Source: Marinilabiliales bacterium (GTDB lineage Bacteria > Bacteroidota > Bacteroidia > Bacteroidales > ML635J-15). From it: a DNA stretch of 64,000 bases. This document shows, piece by piece, positions 40,018-49,539 of the stretch (within the stretch, counting starts at the first letter, position 1; each line of letters opens with the position of its first letter). Where the stretch lies: positions 372,001 through 436,000 of the forward strand of contig PKTB01000024.1 of the NCBI GenBank assembly GCA_002869385.1. The letters run 5' to 3'. Both the position numbers and the translations under genes were made by a program. The notes under the pieces were generated by a model, which was not told the DNA's origin, made no database searches, and saw only the letters and a program-made list of their open reading frames with translations.

Positions 40018-41706
40018 TTATTTCTTCTTCGGTGGCATATAGAAAAACTGAGCGTCAATGCCATCCATATTAGGTGTCTTGAACTTTTCAAAATCTTTAT
40101 CCCTGATAGCATTTTTGCTATCTTCAGGTAAGCTATACCCTTCAGGTTCAAAAACTAATCTATATAAATTATATAAGAACAAATAATCCATTCCTGCAAA
40201 CTCCATAACTTTGTCTTTGTTATGATTTCCTTAATTTGCTGGCCAGTTTAATCGTGAAGAAGCAGACCAATAAGGGTGATAATCTGGTCTGGAATAATCT
40301 GTAGATGGCCCTGATAGTGGAGCACATGCTAATAGTTCAGTAAAATACTCTTTATCTTCTTTATAAAGTTTGGTTCCGGGCTTTAGGATCTTTGAATATT
40401 TTTCTTTGTGTATCAGGTAAAGTATGAGCTCGTTATGTTCGTATGTCCAACCTTTTCGTTTATCACCCGGTAAATATATAAGGTCATAAGAGTTCTCATT
40501 CCAGTTAATATCAGCGACGCTTGCAAGTGCTCTGAACATGTAGTCATCAACTGGATCAGGAACCGGAAAACCACCGAATTTTAAAAACTTGAGGTCTTTA
40601 AAAAGTAAAGCCTTAAATAGGTAAGCACTTATACCGGAATCAGAATTGTCGAAATGATAGTTTTTACCTGTGATAAAGTTAGCAGCTTCAGCAACACCAT
40701 ATGAATTCATCCATACACCCATATCTTCACCGTTACCTTCAGCAACTAGATCATTAGTTATTGGATTACTTATATACCAACGAGAATTCATTATTCCGCC
40801 AAAATTTAATTTTGAAGGTCTAGCCATTCCTTTATGGGGTTTTAAAACAATTTCTTGTTCAGGATATGGATGTTGCATTCTTTTTACTAATCTATCAGTA
40901 AGGTCATCAACCCATATGTCAAAATAAACCGAATCATTTTTAATAATTCCTTGTGTGTTTAGATATCTTGGTATATAGTTATTTATAAAGTTTACACGAA
41001 TATCAGATATCGATTCATTATCAACCAAAGCTTTTATTAGTGCCAGAGATTGCAACATATAGATGATGTTGTCCTGAGACATTCCCTGTTTAGGAATTAC
41101 TCCTTTTTGGAAAATAGAGGAATAGCGATTTGTTCCATCTTTTGATTCATTATGCCAGCCATATTTAGGGTTATTAAAATGCTTGTAATATTGTCTCCAG
41201 AAGCCTAGTGTAACATCATCGCGAATTAAAAAGCCGTTAATATACTCAGGGTACTTTATATTTACAATATCAGGTTGTGTTGAGTCGACAAGACCATGAT
41301 GATGTCTAAGCGCATACTCTGAGTATAAATCAAGACGTTCAATTGCTAAAAGACTATAGACAAGCATTTCCAGAGATTGGGTGTAATCTTGTTTGTTATC
41401 TTTAAGTAATCGATATTCGGTAGCTAAGATTCCTAACCAATGATTAAAATTACTATTCCCATCGCTCCAACTAACCCATTTTGGAGTGCCAGTTGAATCA
41501 AGTTTACGATCAACTGCAGTAATATTAACTCCAAACTGCTCCACATTTGGACTAATAACAATCCACTCGTTTAATAATCTGTTACGATAGATAATATATT
41601 TGTTGTGTAGGGCATTTTTCTGGCCATAAACATTCTGTACCAGTATGACTATGAATAAAAAGGCAATATAGTATCTTGTTGTACTTTTCATAAATTCAAT
41701 TTTCAA
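40018..41706 (-). CDS. secreted DUF2264 protein, interrupted by an in-frame TAA
   Basis: A 562-codon secreted protein. It has a signal peptide after the likely start MKSTTRYYIAF (ATG at 41691), then an alpha/alpha-barrel of DUF2264 type with FNHWLGILATEYRLL, PEYINGFLIRDDVTLGFW, DIWVDDLTDRLVKR and LKFGGFPVPDPVDDYMF. DUF2264 proteins are thought to act on plant or algal glycans, but activity is not firmly known. Codon 492 (40231-40233) is TAA after LNWPAN. The frame continues GNHNKDKVMEFAGMDYLFL to a second TAA at 40018-40020, giving a C-terminal domain that would otherwise look like a separate small gene. GAA to TAA explains it. Confidence 0.78.
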
Positions 41707-41871
41707 AAATAAGTATTTTCTTTAATTATTATTGCATTAACTCTATATTTATTGTATTAGGCAATTGATATAAACTTTCAACTACTATATGTTGATATTT
41801 TATTGTTATAATGCAGATTTCTTATGCTAATACACAATAATTTTGAGCTTACTAAAGTAATTAATAAGTAG

Positions 41872-42807
41872 ATGAGAATTATTCTTGTTATATTTTATAC
41901 AACACTAAGTTTAGTGTCATGGTCACAAATGACTCAGGAAGAGTATATTGAGGCATATGCAGAAATGGCTGTAAAGGAAATGAAACGCTCTGGAGTTCCT
42001 GCAAGTATAACTTTATCACAAGGTATTTTAGAGTCAGGTAGTGGCAATTCATATTTAGCTACGCAGGGAAATAATCATTTCGGCATAAAATGTCATGCTT
42101 GGGACGGAGAAGGAATATATGCTGACGATGATGCTCCAAATGAATGTTTTATAAAATACGAAAGTGTTGCAGACTCTTATAAGGACCATTCTGAGTTTTT
42201 ACGAAATAACAGCAGGTATCATTTCCTTTTTGATTTGGAGATTACAGATTATAAAGGATGGGCAAATGGACTGAAAAAAGCTGGTTACGCAACAAGCCCT
42301 ACATATGCTGAAAAACTAATTGCTTTGATTGAGAAGCATTCTTTGTATGATTATGATACAGGAAAAGCAAAACCAATCAATGGCAGGAATAATCGTAACA
42401 ACAACAGAAATAATAATTATAACGATAGTTTTGAGATAAATCCTTATGCTGATGATATACTTGAAAACAATGGTGTCCCATATCTTGTAACAAAGAATAG
42501 TACAACAATAAAGACTCTTGCCGAAGAAGTTGATTTGATGCCTTGGCAGCTTACAAAATATAACGATCTAAATAAAGATGAACCTATTAGTGCTAGTGAT
42601 ACGATTTACATCAAGCCTAAACGAAACAAAGCTGCTAAAGGTAATGATTATCATATTGTTCAGTCAGGAGAAACAATGCGCGATATTTCTCAAAAGTATG
42701 CTGTAAAGCTGAAAAAACTCTACAAAAAGAACAATATAGAACCAGGTGAGGAACCAATGCCGGGGACTAAATTGAATCTAAGGAAAAGGAAGAAAGTTGA
42801 TAAATAA
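41872..42807 (+). CDS. secreted glucosaminidase with two LysM domains
   Basis: A 311-residue peptidoglycan hydrolase: signal peptide (VSWSQ), then a FlgJ/Auto-type N-acetylglucosaminidase domain at residues 22-165. The catalytic Glu lies in SQGILESGSGNS, and the family phrases GNNHFGIKCHAW and YRDH-like SYKDHSEFL are present. An Asn/Arg-rich linker follows (NGRNNRNNNRNNN). Two LysM-type domains complete it, the first around PYLVTKNSTTIKTLA, the second YHIVQSGETMRDISQKYAV. It cuts the glycan strand during growth or division. The gene is alone on its strand between a DUF2264 gene and a mannosyltransferase. No disruption. Confidence 0.9.
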   Translation: MRIILVIFYTTLSLVSWSQMTQEEYIEAYAEMAVKEMKRSGVPASITLSQGILESGSGNSYLATQGNNHFGIKCHAWDGEGIYADDDAPNECFIKYESVADSYKDHSEFLRNNSRYHFLFDLEITDYKGWANGLKKAGYATSPTYAEKLIALIEKHSLYDYDTGKAKPINGRNNRNNNRNNNYNDSFEINPYADDILENNGVPYLVTKNSTTIKTLAEEVDLMPWQLTKYNDLNKDEPISASDTIYIKPKRNKAAKGNDYHIVQSGETMRDISQKYAVKLKKLYKKNNIEPGEEPMPGTKLNLRKRKKVDK

Positions 42808-42902
42808 AAAATATGTTTTTATCGATTTTTTATTCTAGTAAAAAATTTAAAATTGCTTTTTAAAATTTATTATAGAGATATAGATTTAGAATAATTATAA
42901 GT

Positions 42903-44213
42903 ATGATAAAAGAGTTGAATAGAAATAATGTTTTGAATCTTTTACTTTTACTATTTATATTGGTATTCTGTGTAAAAATTGCACTTGGGAATGGTGATTT
43001 TAAGGTTTTTCTAGAAGCCGCAAAAATAGTTAGAGAAGGAGGGAGCCCATACAATAAATGGCTTCATGTTGGTGGAAATGGTTATTGTTTATATTTTTAC
43101 AGTCCTCTATGGGCCATTGTTTTAATTCCTTTTACATATCTCAATAATTTTATTCCTAATATCGCATGGTTAATTGCTAATATCTTCTTTTTATATAGAA
43201 CCGTCTTTCTATTAAGAAGATATTTAAGCATTGAAAAGCTTACATCAAAACAAATAAAAATAATATTGTTCTTAACCATACTAATGAGTATAAGGTTCAT
43301 TCTGTATAATTTTGGAATGATTCAAATGACCTTATTTATACTGTGGAGTGTTTTAGAGGGACTTAGATTATTTAAAAACGATAAGTGGGTTTTAGGTGGT
43401 TTGATAATAGCGTTTGCAATAAATGTGAAGATTCTCCCGATTGTAATATTACCTTATTTAATTTATCGTAAAGAATTTCGAGCATTTATAAGCATCAGTA
43501 TATTTAGTGTTTTACTATTGATTATTCCTTCAATATATTTGGGTTGGGATGGTAATTCATTTTTATTATCAGAATGGTGGAGTGTCATAAATCCTGCCAA
43601 TTCTGAACATTTAATAGAATCTGATTTGGTGCCACATAGTTTAACAGCACTAATTCCAAGTTTGTTAACAGAGACACAAGGAGATATTGATATTAAACGA
43701 AACATATTGTCATTAAATGTTGATGCAGCGATTAGAGTACTAAATATAATCAGAATATTGCTGGTACTTTTTACTTTTTATTTTTTGAAATGGCCACCTT
43801 TTAGGAAAAATAAATCAAATTTATTACAGTTATATGAACTGGCTTATCTCTTTTTAATCATACCTTTAATATTCCCACATATGCAGAAATATGCATTTGC
43901 ACTTGTTATTCCATTATATTTTTATATTTCTCATTTTTTAGTCTATAATTTCAAATATAGAAATATAGTTATAAGAAACATAAGATGGTATGCTATATTG
44001 ATATTGTATGGGTTATCATTTGTTCTAATGACATTAAGTACAGACGGAATTATTGGAAGAGAATTAAACGAGATTACTCAACATTTCAAGACAATTACTT
44101 GGGGGTCCATATTGTTGATTTTTGTTTTAATATTAGCTCCTCCAAAAATTACTCTCAAAACAAAGAAAATCCTTATTGAAAAAATGAGATTGAAAGTAAA
44201 AAAAAACGGTTAA
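42903..44213 (+). CDS. GT87-type membrane mannosyltransferase
   Basis: A 436-residue protein with about ten membrane helices and the family layout of GT-C enzymes of GT87/DUF2029. It has an early loop with DFKVFLEAAKIVREGGSPY (the conserved D-x5-A and P-Y), YFYSPLWAIVLIPF, then further helices. GT87 members use polyprenyl-phosphate mannose to modify lipoglycans in actinobacteria; in Bacteroidota the acceptor is unknown. The spacing after the glucosaminidase (95 bases) suggests an own promoter. A 7-mer repeat array follows. No disruption seen. Confidence 0.8.
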   Translation: MIKELNRNNVLNLLLLLFILVFCVKIALGNGDFKVFLEAAKIVREGGSPYNKWLHVGGNGYCLYFYSPLWAIVLIPFTYLNNFIPNIAWLIANIFFLYRTVFLLRRYLSIEKLTSKQIKIILFLTILMSIRFILYNFGMIQMTLFILWSVLEGLRLFKNDKWVLGGLIIAFAINVKILPIVILPYLIYRKEFRAFISISIFSVLLLIIPSIYLGWDGNSFLLSEWWSVINPANSEHLIESDLVPHSLTALIPSLLTETQGDIDIKRNILSLNVDAAIRVLNIIRILLVLFTFYFLKWPPFRKNKSNLLQLYELAYLFLIIPLIFPHMQKYAFALVIPLYFYISHFLVYNFKYRNIVIRNIRWYAILILYGLSFVLMTLSTDGIIGRELNEITQHFKTITWGSILLIFVLILAPPKITLKTKKILIEKMRLKVKKNG

Positions 44214-44236
44214 CCATATTTATGCATTGACAATCC

Positions 44237-44264
44237 GTCATCCGTCATAGGTCACCTGTCACCT
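44237..44264. repeat. 7-mer tandem array (GTCATCC / GTCACCT)
   Basis: Four contiguous 7-base units: GTCATCC, GTCATAG, GTCACCT, GTCACCT. It is the same theme as the array at 37599-37647, and lies in the spacer after the GT87 gene. Confidence 0.75.
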
Positions 44265-44389
44265 TGTTAATAAATTCCTTCTTTAATAATAGCTTTTATA
44301 TTTTAAAATTTCTATATTTACTACTTCGCTACTATACGATTGTGTTGTGTAGTGCTAGAAAAAGAAATTACTAATTAAAATACTAAACC

Positions 44390-46471
44390 ATGGCTAAAAA
44401 AATCAATGCTCAACAATTGAACCCTACAAGTCTTGATGCACACGTAGTTCAAGTACTTGCTGAAAAGAGACGTTTCGAGAATGTTTTTCAATCTGTAACA
44501 CGTATGATACTTGGGAATAATGATCTGATTGAAAAAGTAAATGTGAACGGGCGAAATACTTATGATTTTAAGATATTCAGAACAGGTAAAAAGCACATTA
44601 TTGGGATGTTTGATGAAATTAACAGTTTTGTGTCTTATGTTAAGGATGCAGCTGAAAGCGGTTCATCAAAGGAAATGGCTTTTGTACTGATTGGAGAGCC
44701 AGGTAATGGTAAAACATTCTTTGTTGACCATCTAAGCGGTTTATATCGTGATTTTATAGCTAAACCCGAAAATCGTAGATATAGCTTTAAATTCAAATTC
44801 CTTGATAAAATAGGTGGATATGGAAAGATTACAACTATTGAATCGCAAACTTATGAGGATCCAATGGTTCTTGCCATGAACCTTTTTGACGAAAAAGAAG
44901 AAAATATCAAATATTTGAAGTCTATGGGCTTCACCGAAGCTAAAATCAAAAAGGTATATCAGAATTACAGGCCGTTGGGATCATGTTAATATTACATTCT
45001 CAATCAGATCAAGGAATTTTGCAATAATGATATTAAGAAAGTTTTAGACTTTATTGAAGTGTTTCCGGTTCCTGTAAGTGAATCACGTGGTACATTAACA
45101 GGTAAATATGCTGCTAAAGATAAAATTACTTCATCAGCAACTGACTTAATTGTAGATGAGTCAATTACTAGATTATTACATATCTCAGATACGGATAATC
45201 CATATCGCTTCGATCTTAGGAGAGGAGCCCTTGCCAGAGTAGCAGGAGGTGGTATTCACTTTGCTGATGAGATATTTAAAAATAAGAAGGACCTTGTACA
45301 AGTATATTTGGGTGTAATACAAAACAGAACTATTGAGCTTGAAGGATATAAATGGCCTTTGGATACATTGATTATTGCAACAAGTAATAACGCTGAGTTC
45401 TCACGTTTTCTTGAGGAAAAAGAACAAGCTCCAATTATCGACCGTTGCCGCTTGACTTATATGTCTCATAATACAAATTACAAATTACAACAAGAACTAA
45501 CTTCATATTCAATTGGTTCTCAGAAGCGTACAACCTTTACAGATGAAGAGTTGCATATAGATCCAAATCTAAACTATGCAGTTTCTGTTGCATATGTTTT
45601 ATCACGTATGCCTCTAAATGATAAGTTAACTCCGGTAGAGATGATGAAACTTGCTGCAGGTGAAATAGCAGGCGAGAAGAGTATTAAAACACTTGGCGAG
45701 GTAATTTCTGAGCTAAATTCTGATCCGGATATTACAAAGCGTTTTGGGCAAAAAGGTCTGGGACATAGAGACTTGGGTCGTTCACTTCAGGTGTTACTTG
45801 AGAGGTCCGAAACTCAGGAAGGCAAATGTATGTATGCAGGAGATGTATTTAAAGCAATTGAATCTGTAATACTTGATTATGTTCAGGAACCTGCTGACAG
45901 AACTAAATTCTTTAATGATATCAAGATTGCCAGAGGCTTGTACCGTAAAAACGTTATGACAACAATCTTTAACGCATATATGGATGAACCAAATGCTATT
46001 GAAAAGGATGTTCTTAACTATGTCAATATGATTATTGGTATCGATGCTAAGAACCTTGGGGCAGATAAGATATGGACATATCGCGACCCTCAGACTGGTA
46101 AGCTTGTACCACTAAAAATAGATGAAGGTTTTATCAATAGTGTTGAAGAGCGTCTTGGATTGAAAAACAATGAGCAAAAGCAAAGTTTCCGCACAACAAT
46201 AAGTAAGATATACGGTCAGAAAATGAATAATGACCCATCTTACAATTTTATGGATAACAACGAATTGGTAAAAGCTGTTACTGATGTAAGGCTAAAATCA
46301 GATATCTCAGGAACAGGAAGTCTTATAGGTGCTTTATCCAACAGAACGAATGAGGAAAATCAAAAGCTTTATACAAGAATGATTAATACTATGATTAAAA
46401 AACTTGGATATTGCGAAACCTGTGCTCAGAAAACTATAGAATACTTCTGTACTCATGACGATGCAAATTAG
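44390..46471 (+). CDS. prkA: PrkA (YeaG)-type AAA+ serine protein kinase, interrupted by an in-frame TAA
   Basis: A 693-codon AAA+ ATPase of the PrkA family, which couples an AAA+ motor to a kinase-like domain in stress or starvation adaptation. Walker A is in GEPGNGKTFFVDHLSG near residue 103. The N-terminal phrase VTRMILGNNDLIEKV, the later VSESRGTLTGKYAAKDK and the conserved GGGIHFADEIFKNKKD (Walker B / sensor region) identify it. The C-terminal PrkA domain includes FRTTISKIYGQK. Codon 200 (44987-44989) is TAA in RPLGSC-stop-YYILNQI, where relatives carry Glu/Asp; the frame then continues. It heads a PrkA, DUF444, SpoVR, second PrkA-like run, all on the plus strand. Confidence 0.9.
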
Positions 46472-46519
46472 CAGTACGATTTATAATTCAATTTTAATGA
46501 TCTTATAAATACGACTGAC

Positions 46520-47878
46520 ATGAGTAAAAAAGATGAAAAAAAATATGCGGAACTCAGACAGGATGGTCTGTCTGAGGAGCAAGAGTTTCTGATTCAAAAA
46601 TAGCTCGACCTGAGTAAAAAGATAGGAAATCGAAAGTCTTATGTGCAAGAATCTGAGGAAAACGATCCTATACAACAGTTATATTCGGTAAACGACAGAG
46701 ACTTTTTTATATCGTTTAAAAAAGAAGATGCAGCAGTAAAGCTTTTTACAGTTGAAGAACTGTTGGAAAAGGATAAACAACGCGAAGAAGACGGTTTTCC
46801 CAGAAGAATACGCCTTGGAAAGTTTATAAAACAGATTAAGGATGGGAAAGAAAAGATTGTTGTAGTTCCTTCAACAACAGAGCCTAAGTTTTATCATGAC
46901 GATAGTATTACTGAAGATGGTGAAGATTCAACAGGAGGTTCCGGTGAAGGTGAAGAAGGTGAGGTGATTGGAGAGCAACAAGCTGAACCGCAGGAAGGAG
47001 AAGGAGAAGGTCAGGGTGCTGGCCAAGGTGAAGGTGGGGACCATGATCTTACAGAAAATGCTTTTGATTTAGGTAAAGTGATTACCAAGAAATTCGAGCT
47101 TCCAAATCTTAAAACTAAAGGTAAAAAGCTATCTACTAACAAATATACTTATCAACTTACCGATATTAATCGTGGTTTTGGTCAGATATTGGACAAGAAA
47201 GCAACTGTGAAGCGTATCTTGGAAACAAATATTATGCTTGACAGGATTAAGCCAGGAGAAGAGTTCTCACCCGAGGATTTAATTCTAAACCCACAGGACG
47301 AAGTATATCGAATACTTTCAAAAGAGAAAGACTTTGAGGCTCAGGCTGTAGTTTTCTTTATCCGCGATTATTCAGGTTCTATGATGGGAGACCCTACAGA
47401 GGCAGTTGTTACGCAACATTTGTTTATTTATTCATGGTTGATGTATCAATACAAAAATCAAGTCGAAGTCAGGTTTGTTCTGCATGATAGCGAGGCTAAA
47501 GAAGTTCCTGATTTTACAACCTACTATAAATCAAGTGTAGCAGGTGGAACTAATGTGTATCCTGCATATCAGTTGGTAGCAGATATTATTGAAAATGAAC
47601 AGCTTTATCGAGATAATAATATTTATGTTTTTCATGGAACTGATGGAGATGACTGGGAAGAAAAAGGTGAAAAAACTATCGATGCTATCAAGAAGATTCT
47701 CAACTATACTAACAGGCTTGGTATTACTGTTGCTAAAAACTCATGGGGTAGTGCTGACCGAAAAACTACAGTAGAGAAATATATTGATGGTTCAGGATTA
47801 TTAAAAGATAAAAGCGAATTGATCAAATTAGATAGCTTTAGTGCAACAGATGTTTCTGAAGACAGATTAATAGAGTGA
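46520..47878 (+). CDS. yeaH: DUF444 (YeaH-like) VWA-type protein, interrupted by an in-frame TAG
   Basis: A 452-codon protein that partners PrkA/YeaG. After a charged start (MSKKDEKKYAELRQ) and a linker of acidic-Gly residues (about residues 140-180, GEGEEGEVIGEQ), it has a von Willebrand A-like domain with the metal-site motif IRDYSGSMMGDP. The later GGTNVYPAYQLVAD and YVFHGTDGDDW supply the other metal ligands. Codon 28 (46601-46603) is TAG between LIQK and LDLSKK; the ATG at 46520 is needed to include the family's N-terminal helix. Without reading through, a later start at 46643 would lose it. Co-transcribed 48 bases after prkA. Confidence 0.87.
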
Positions 47879-47931
47879 ATAAAGAAATTAACCAGTTAGT
47901 TGTACCTGTTTCACAATTAAAGATTTAAACT

Positions 47932-49536
47932 ATGCAGTTAATAGATCAAAAAACAAAGAAAATTATGGAAGGGTGCAAAGAACGTGCACGACAGGTTGGT
48001 CTGGACGTTCCTGAAGATACCCTCGAATATATTGTGACTAACAGGGATATGATAAACCTCTCCCCAAAAGTTATGATACCTACCTTATACGATTATTGGG
48101 TAAATGATGTCGAAGTGCTAAAAGGTAGAGGAAAATATAAATTATATCCTTCAAATCCTTATGAAACTGTAATAAATACACGTCCACCTATTTCTTTTTA
48201 TAATGATAACAATCCTGATTGGTTAAATATCATGATATTTTATCATGTAATTGCTCATATAGACTTTTTTAGGAATAATGTTCTGTTTGAAAATACATGG
48301 AAAGACGATTTCATTGGAAAAGCTCTGGCAGACAAACGTTTAATTGAGTCTTTGAGGTCAAAATACGGCCGCTGGGTTGATTATGTAATAGAATTTGGAC
48401 GAAGCATAGATAATATTACCGGGTACTATAGTCTTTTACCAAAGCTTAATCTAAATTCAGATCAGGAACCGGGTGAAATTATGACATATTTTATAAATGT
48501 ATTTTTACCTGATGAAGCTAAGCTTAATGAAGTTGAAATTATTAAGTTCATTGAGAAATATAACCTTTTGGTTGAACAGAACCAAGAAACTGCCGACTCT
48601 ATATTTTTTGCTGAAATAAAAGTGAAATTTCCTGAATTTGAATCAAAATTCGATGCATACAGGCCTTCTACCAAACGATATGACGATTTGCTGGACTTTG
48701 TAATAAAAGAGTCTCCATTTGTAAATAAAGCATCTAATACATGGATGAAATCTGTATTGAGCATTGTTCGTGAGACATCTTTATATTTTGCTCCTCAGAT
48801 GCGCACAAAAATCATGAATGAAGGTTGGGCAAGTTACTGGCACGAAAAACTCTTTATTGCCGATGATAGGATAAAAGGACACGAAGCACAGTTTGCAAAG
48901 ATCAATGCCGGTGTTACATCAATCAGCAGAGTTGGTTTAAATCCGTATGCAATTGGTTTAAGATTATTTAAATATATCGAAGATTCTGCAGAAAAAGGAA
49001 AATTCTTGTTTGAATATGAGAAGTTAGCAGACCGACAGCTTAGAAATAAGTTTGATAAGCAAACAGGAAAAGGCATGGATTCTATTTTTGAAGTCAGAAA
49101 GATATTTACAGATTTTAATTTTGTAAATACCTTTATAAATCAGGAGTTTTTGGATCTGCATAATCTTTTTGTTGTTGGAAAACGACTCGACCAGCAAAGA
49201 GGAGTTTATCAGTATTATGTTAAAAGCCGTAAATCCGAAGACTATAAGAAAATGTTGATTGACTCAATGTATCATCCACCATTGCTAAAGATAAACTTTG
49301 AGAAAACAAATGATGAAAAGCTGCATATCGAACATGTCTTTGAAGGTAAGCAACTTTATAAAGATTATATTCCTGATACACTTCTGGGGCTCGAGTTTTT
49401 GTGGGGTGGTACGGTTATTTTGGAGACTACTGAGATTGTTCCTAATAAAGAAAAAAAGGAAGGCGAAGACGACTATCTTTATAATAAAGTGCTTTACAAA
49501 GTTGCAGATAAAAAAATCAGTAAAATTAAACTTTAA
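47932..49536 (+). CDS. spoVR: SpoVR-family protein (YcgB-like)
   Basis: A 534-residue cytosolic protein of the SpoVR family. The start region has PEDTLEYIVTNRDMINL and WVNDVEVLKGRGKYK, the core FYHVIAHIDFFRNN with the conserved H-x3-H-x-D-F, LFENTW, then NEGWASYWHEKLF, another family hallmark. The C-terminal part has FVVGKRLDQQRGVYQYYVKSR. In E. coli the homologue YcgB, and in Pseudomonas the gene beside prkA and the DUF444 gene, belong to the stationary-phase/starvation regulon; the molecular job is unknown. It follows the DUF444 gene by 53 bases and precedes a second PrkA-like gene by 3 bases, so all four are likely one transcript. No disruption. Confidence 0.92.
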   Translation: MQLIDQKTKKIMEGCKERARQVGLDVPEDTLEYIVTNRDMINLSPKVMIPTLYDYWVNDVEVLKGRGKYKLYPSNPYETVINTRPPISFYNDNNPDWLNIMIFYHVIAHIDFFRNNVLFENTWKDDFIGKALADKRLIESLRSKYGRWVDYVIEFGRSIDNITGYYSLLPKLNLNSDQEPGEIMTYFINVFLPDEAKLNEVEIIKFIEKYNLLVEQNQETADSIFFAEIKVKFPEFESKFDAYRPSTKRYDDLLDFVIKESPFVNKASNTWMKSVLSIVRETSLYFAPQMRTKIMNEGWASYWHEKLFIADDRIKGHEAQFAKINAGVTSISRVGLNPYAIGLRLFKYIEDSAEKGKFLFEYEKLADRQLRNKFDKQTGKGMDSIFEVRKIFTDFNFVNTFINQEFLDLHNLFVVGKRLDQQRGVYQYYVKSRKSEDYKKMLIDSMYHPPLLKINFEKTNDEKLHIEHVFEGKQLYKDYIPDTLLGLEFLWGGTVILETTEIVPNKEKKEGEDDYLYNKVLYKVADKKISKIKL

Positions 49537-49539
49537 GCT

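Noticed and set aside
40018..40206. A separate 62-residue gene
   Set aside because: It is in the same frame as the DUF2264 gene and joins it through the TAA at 40231-40233, so it is the C-terminus of that protein.
37599..44264. CRISPR array
   Set aside because: Units are 7-8 bases without spacers and no cas gene is present.
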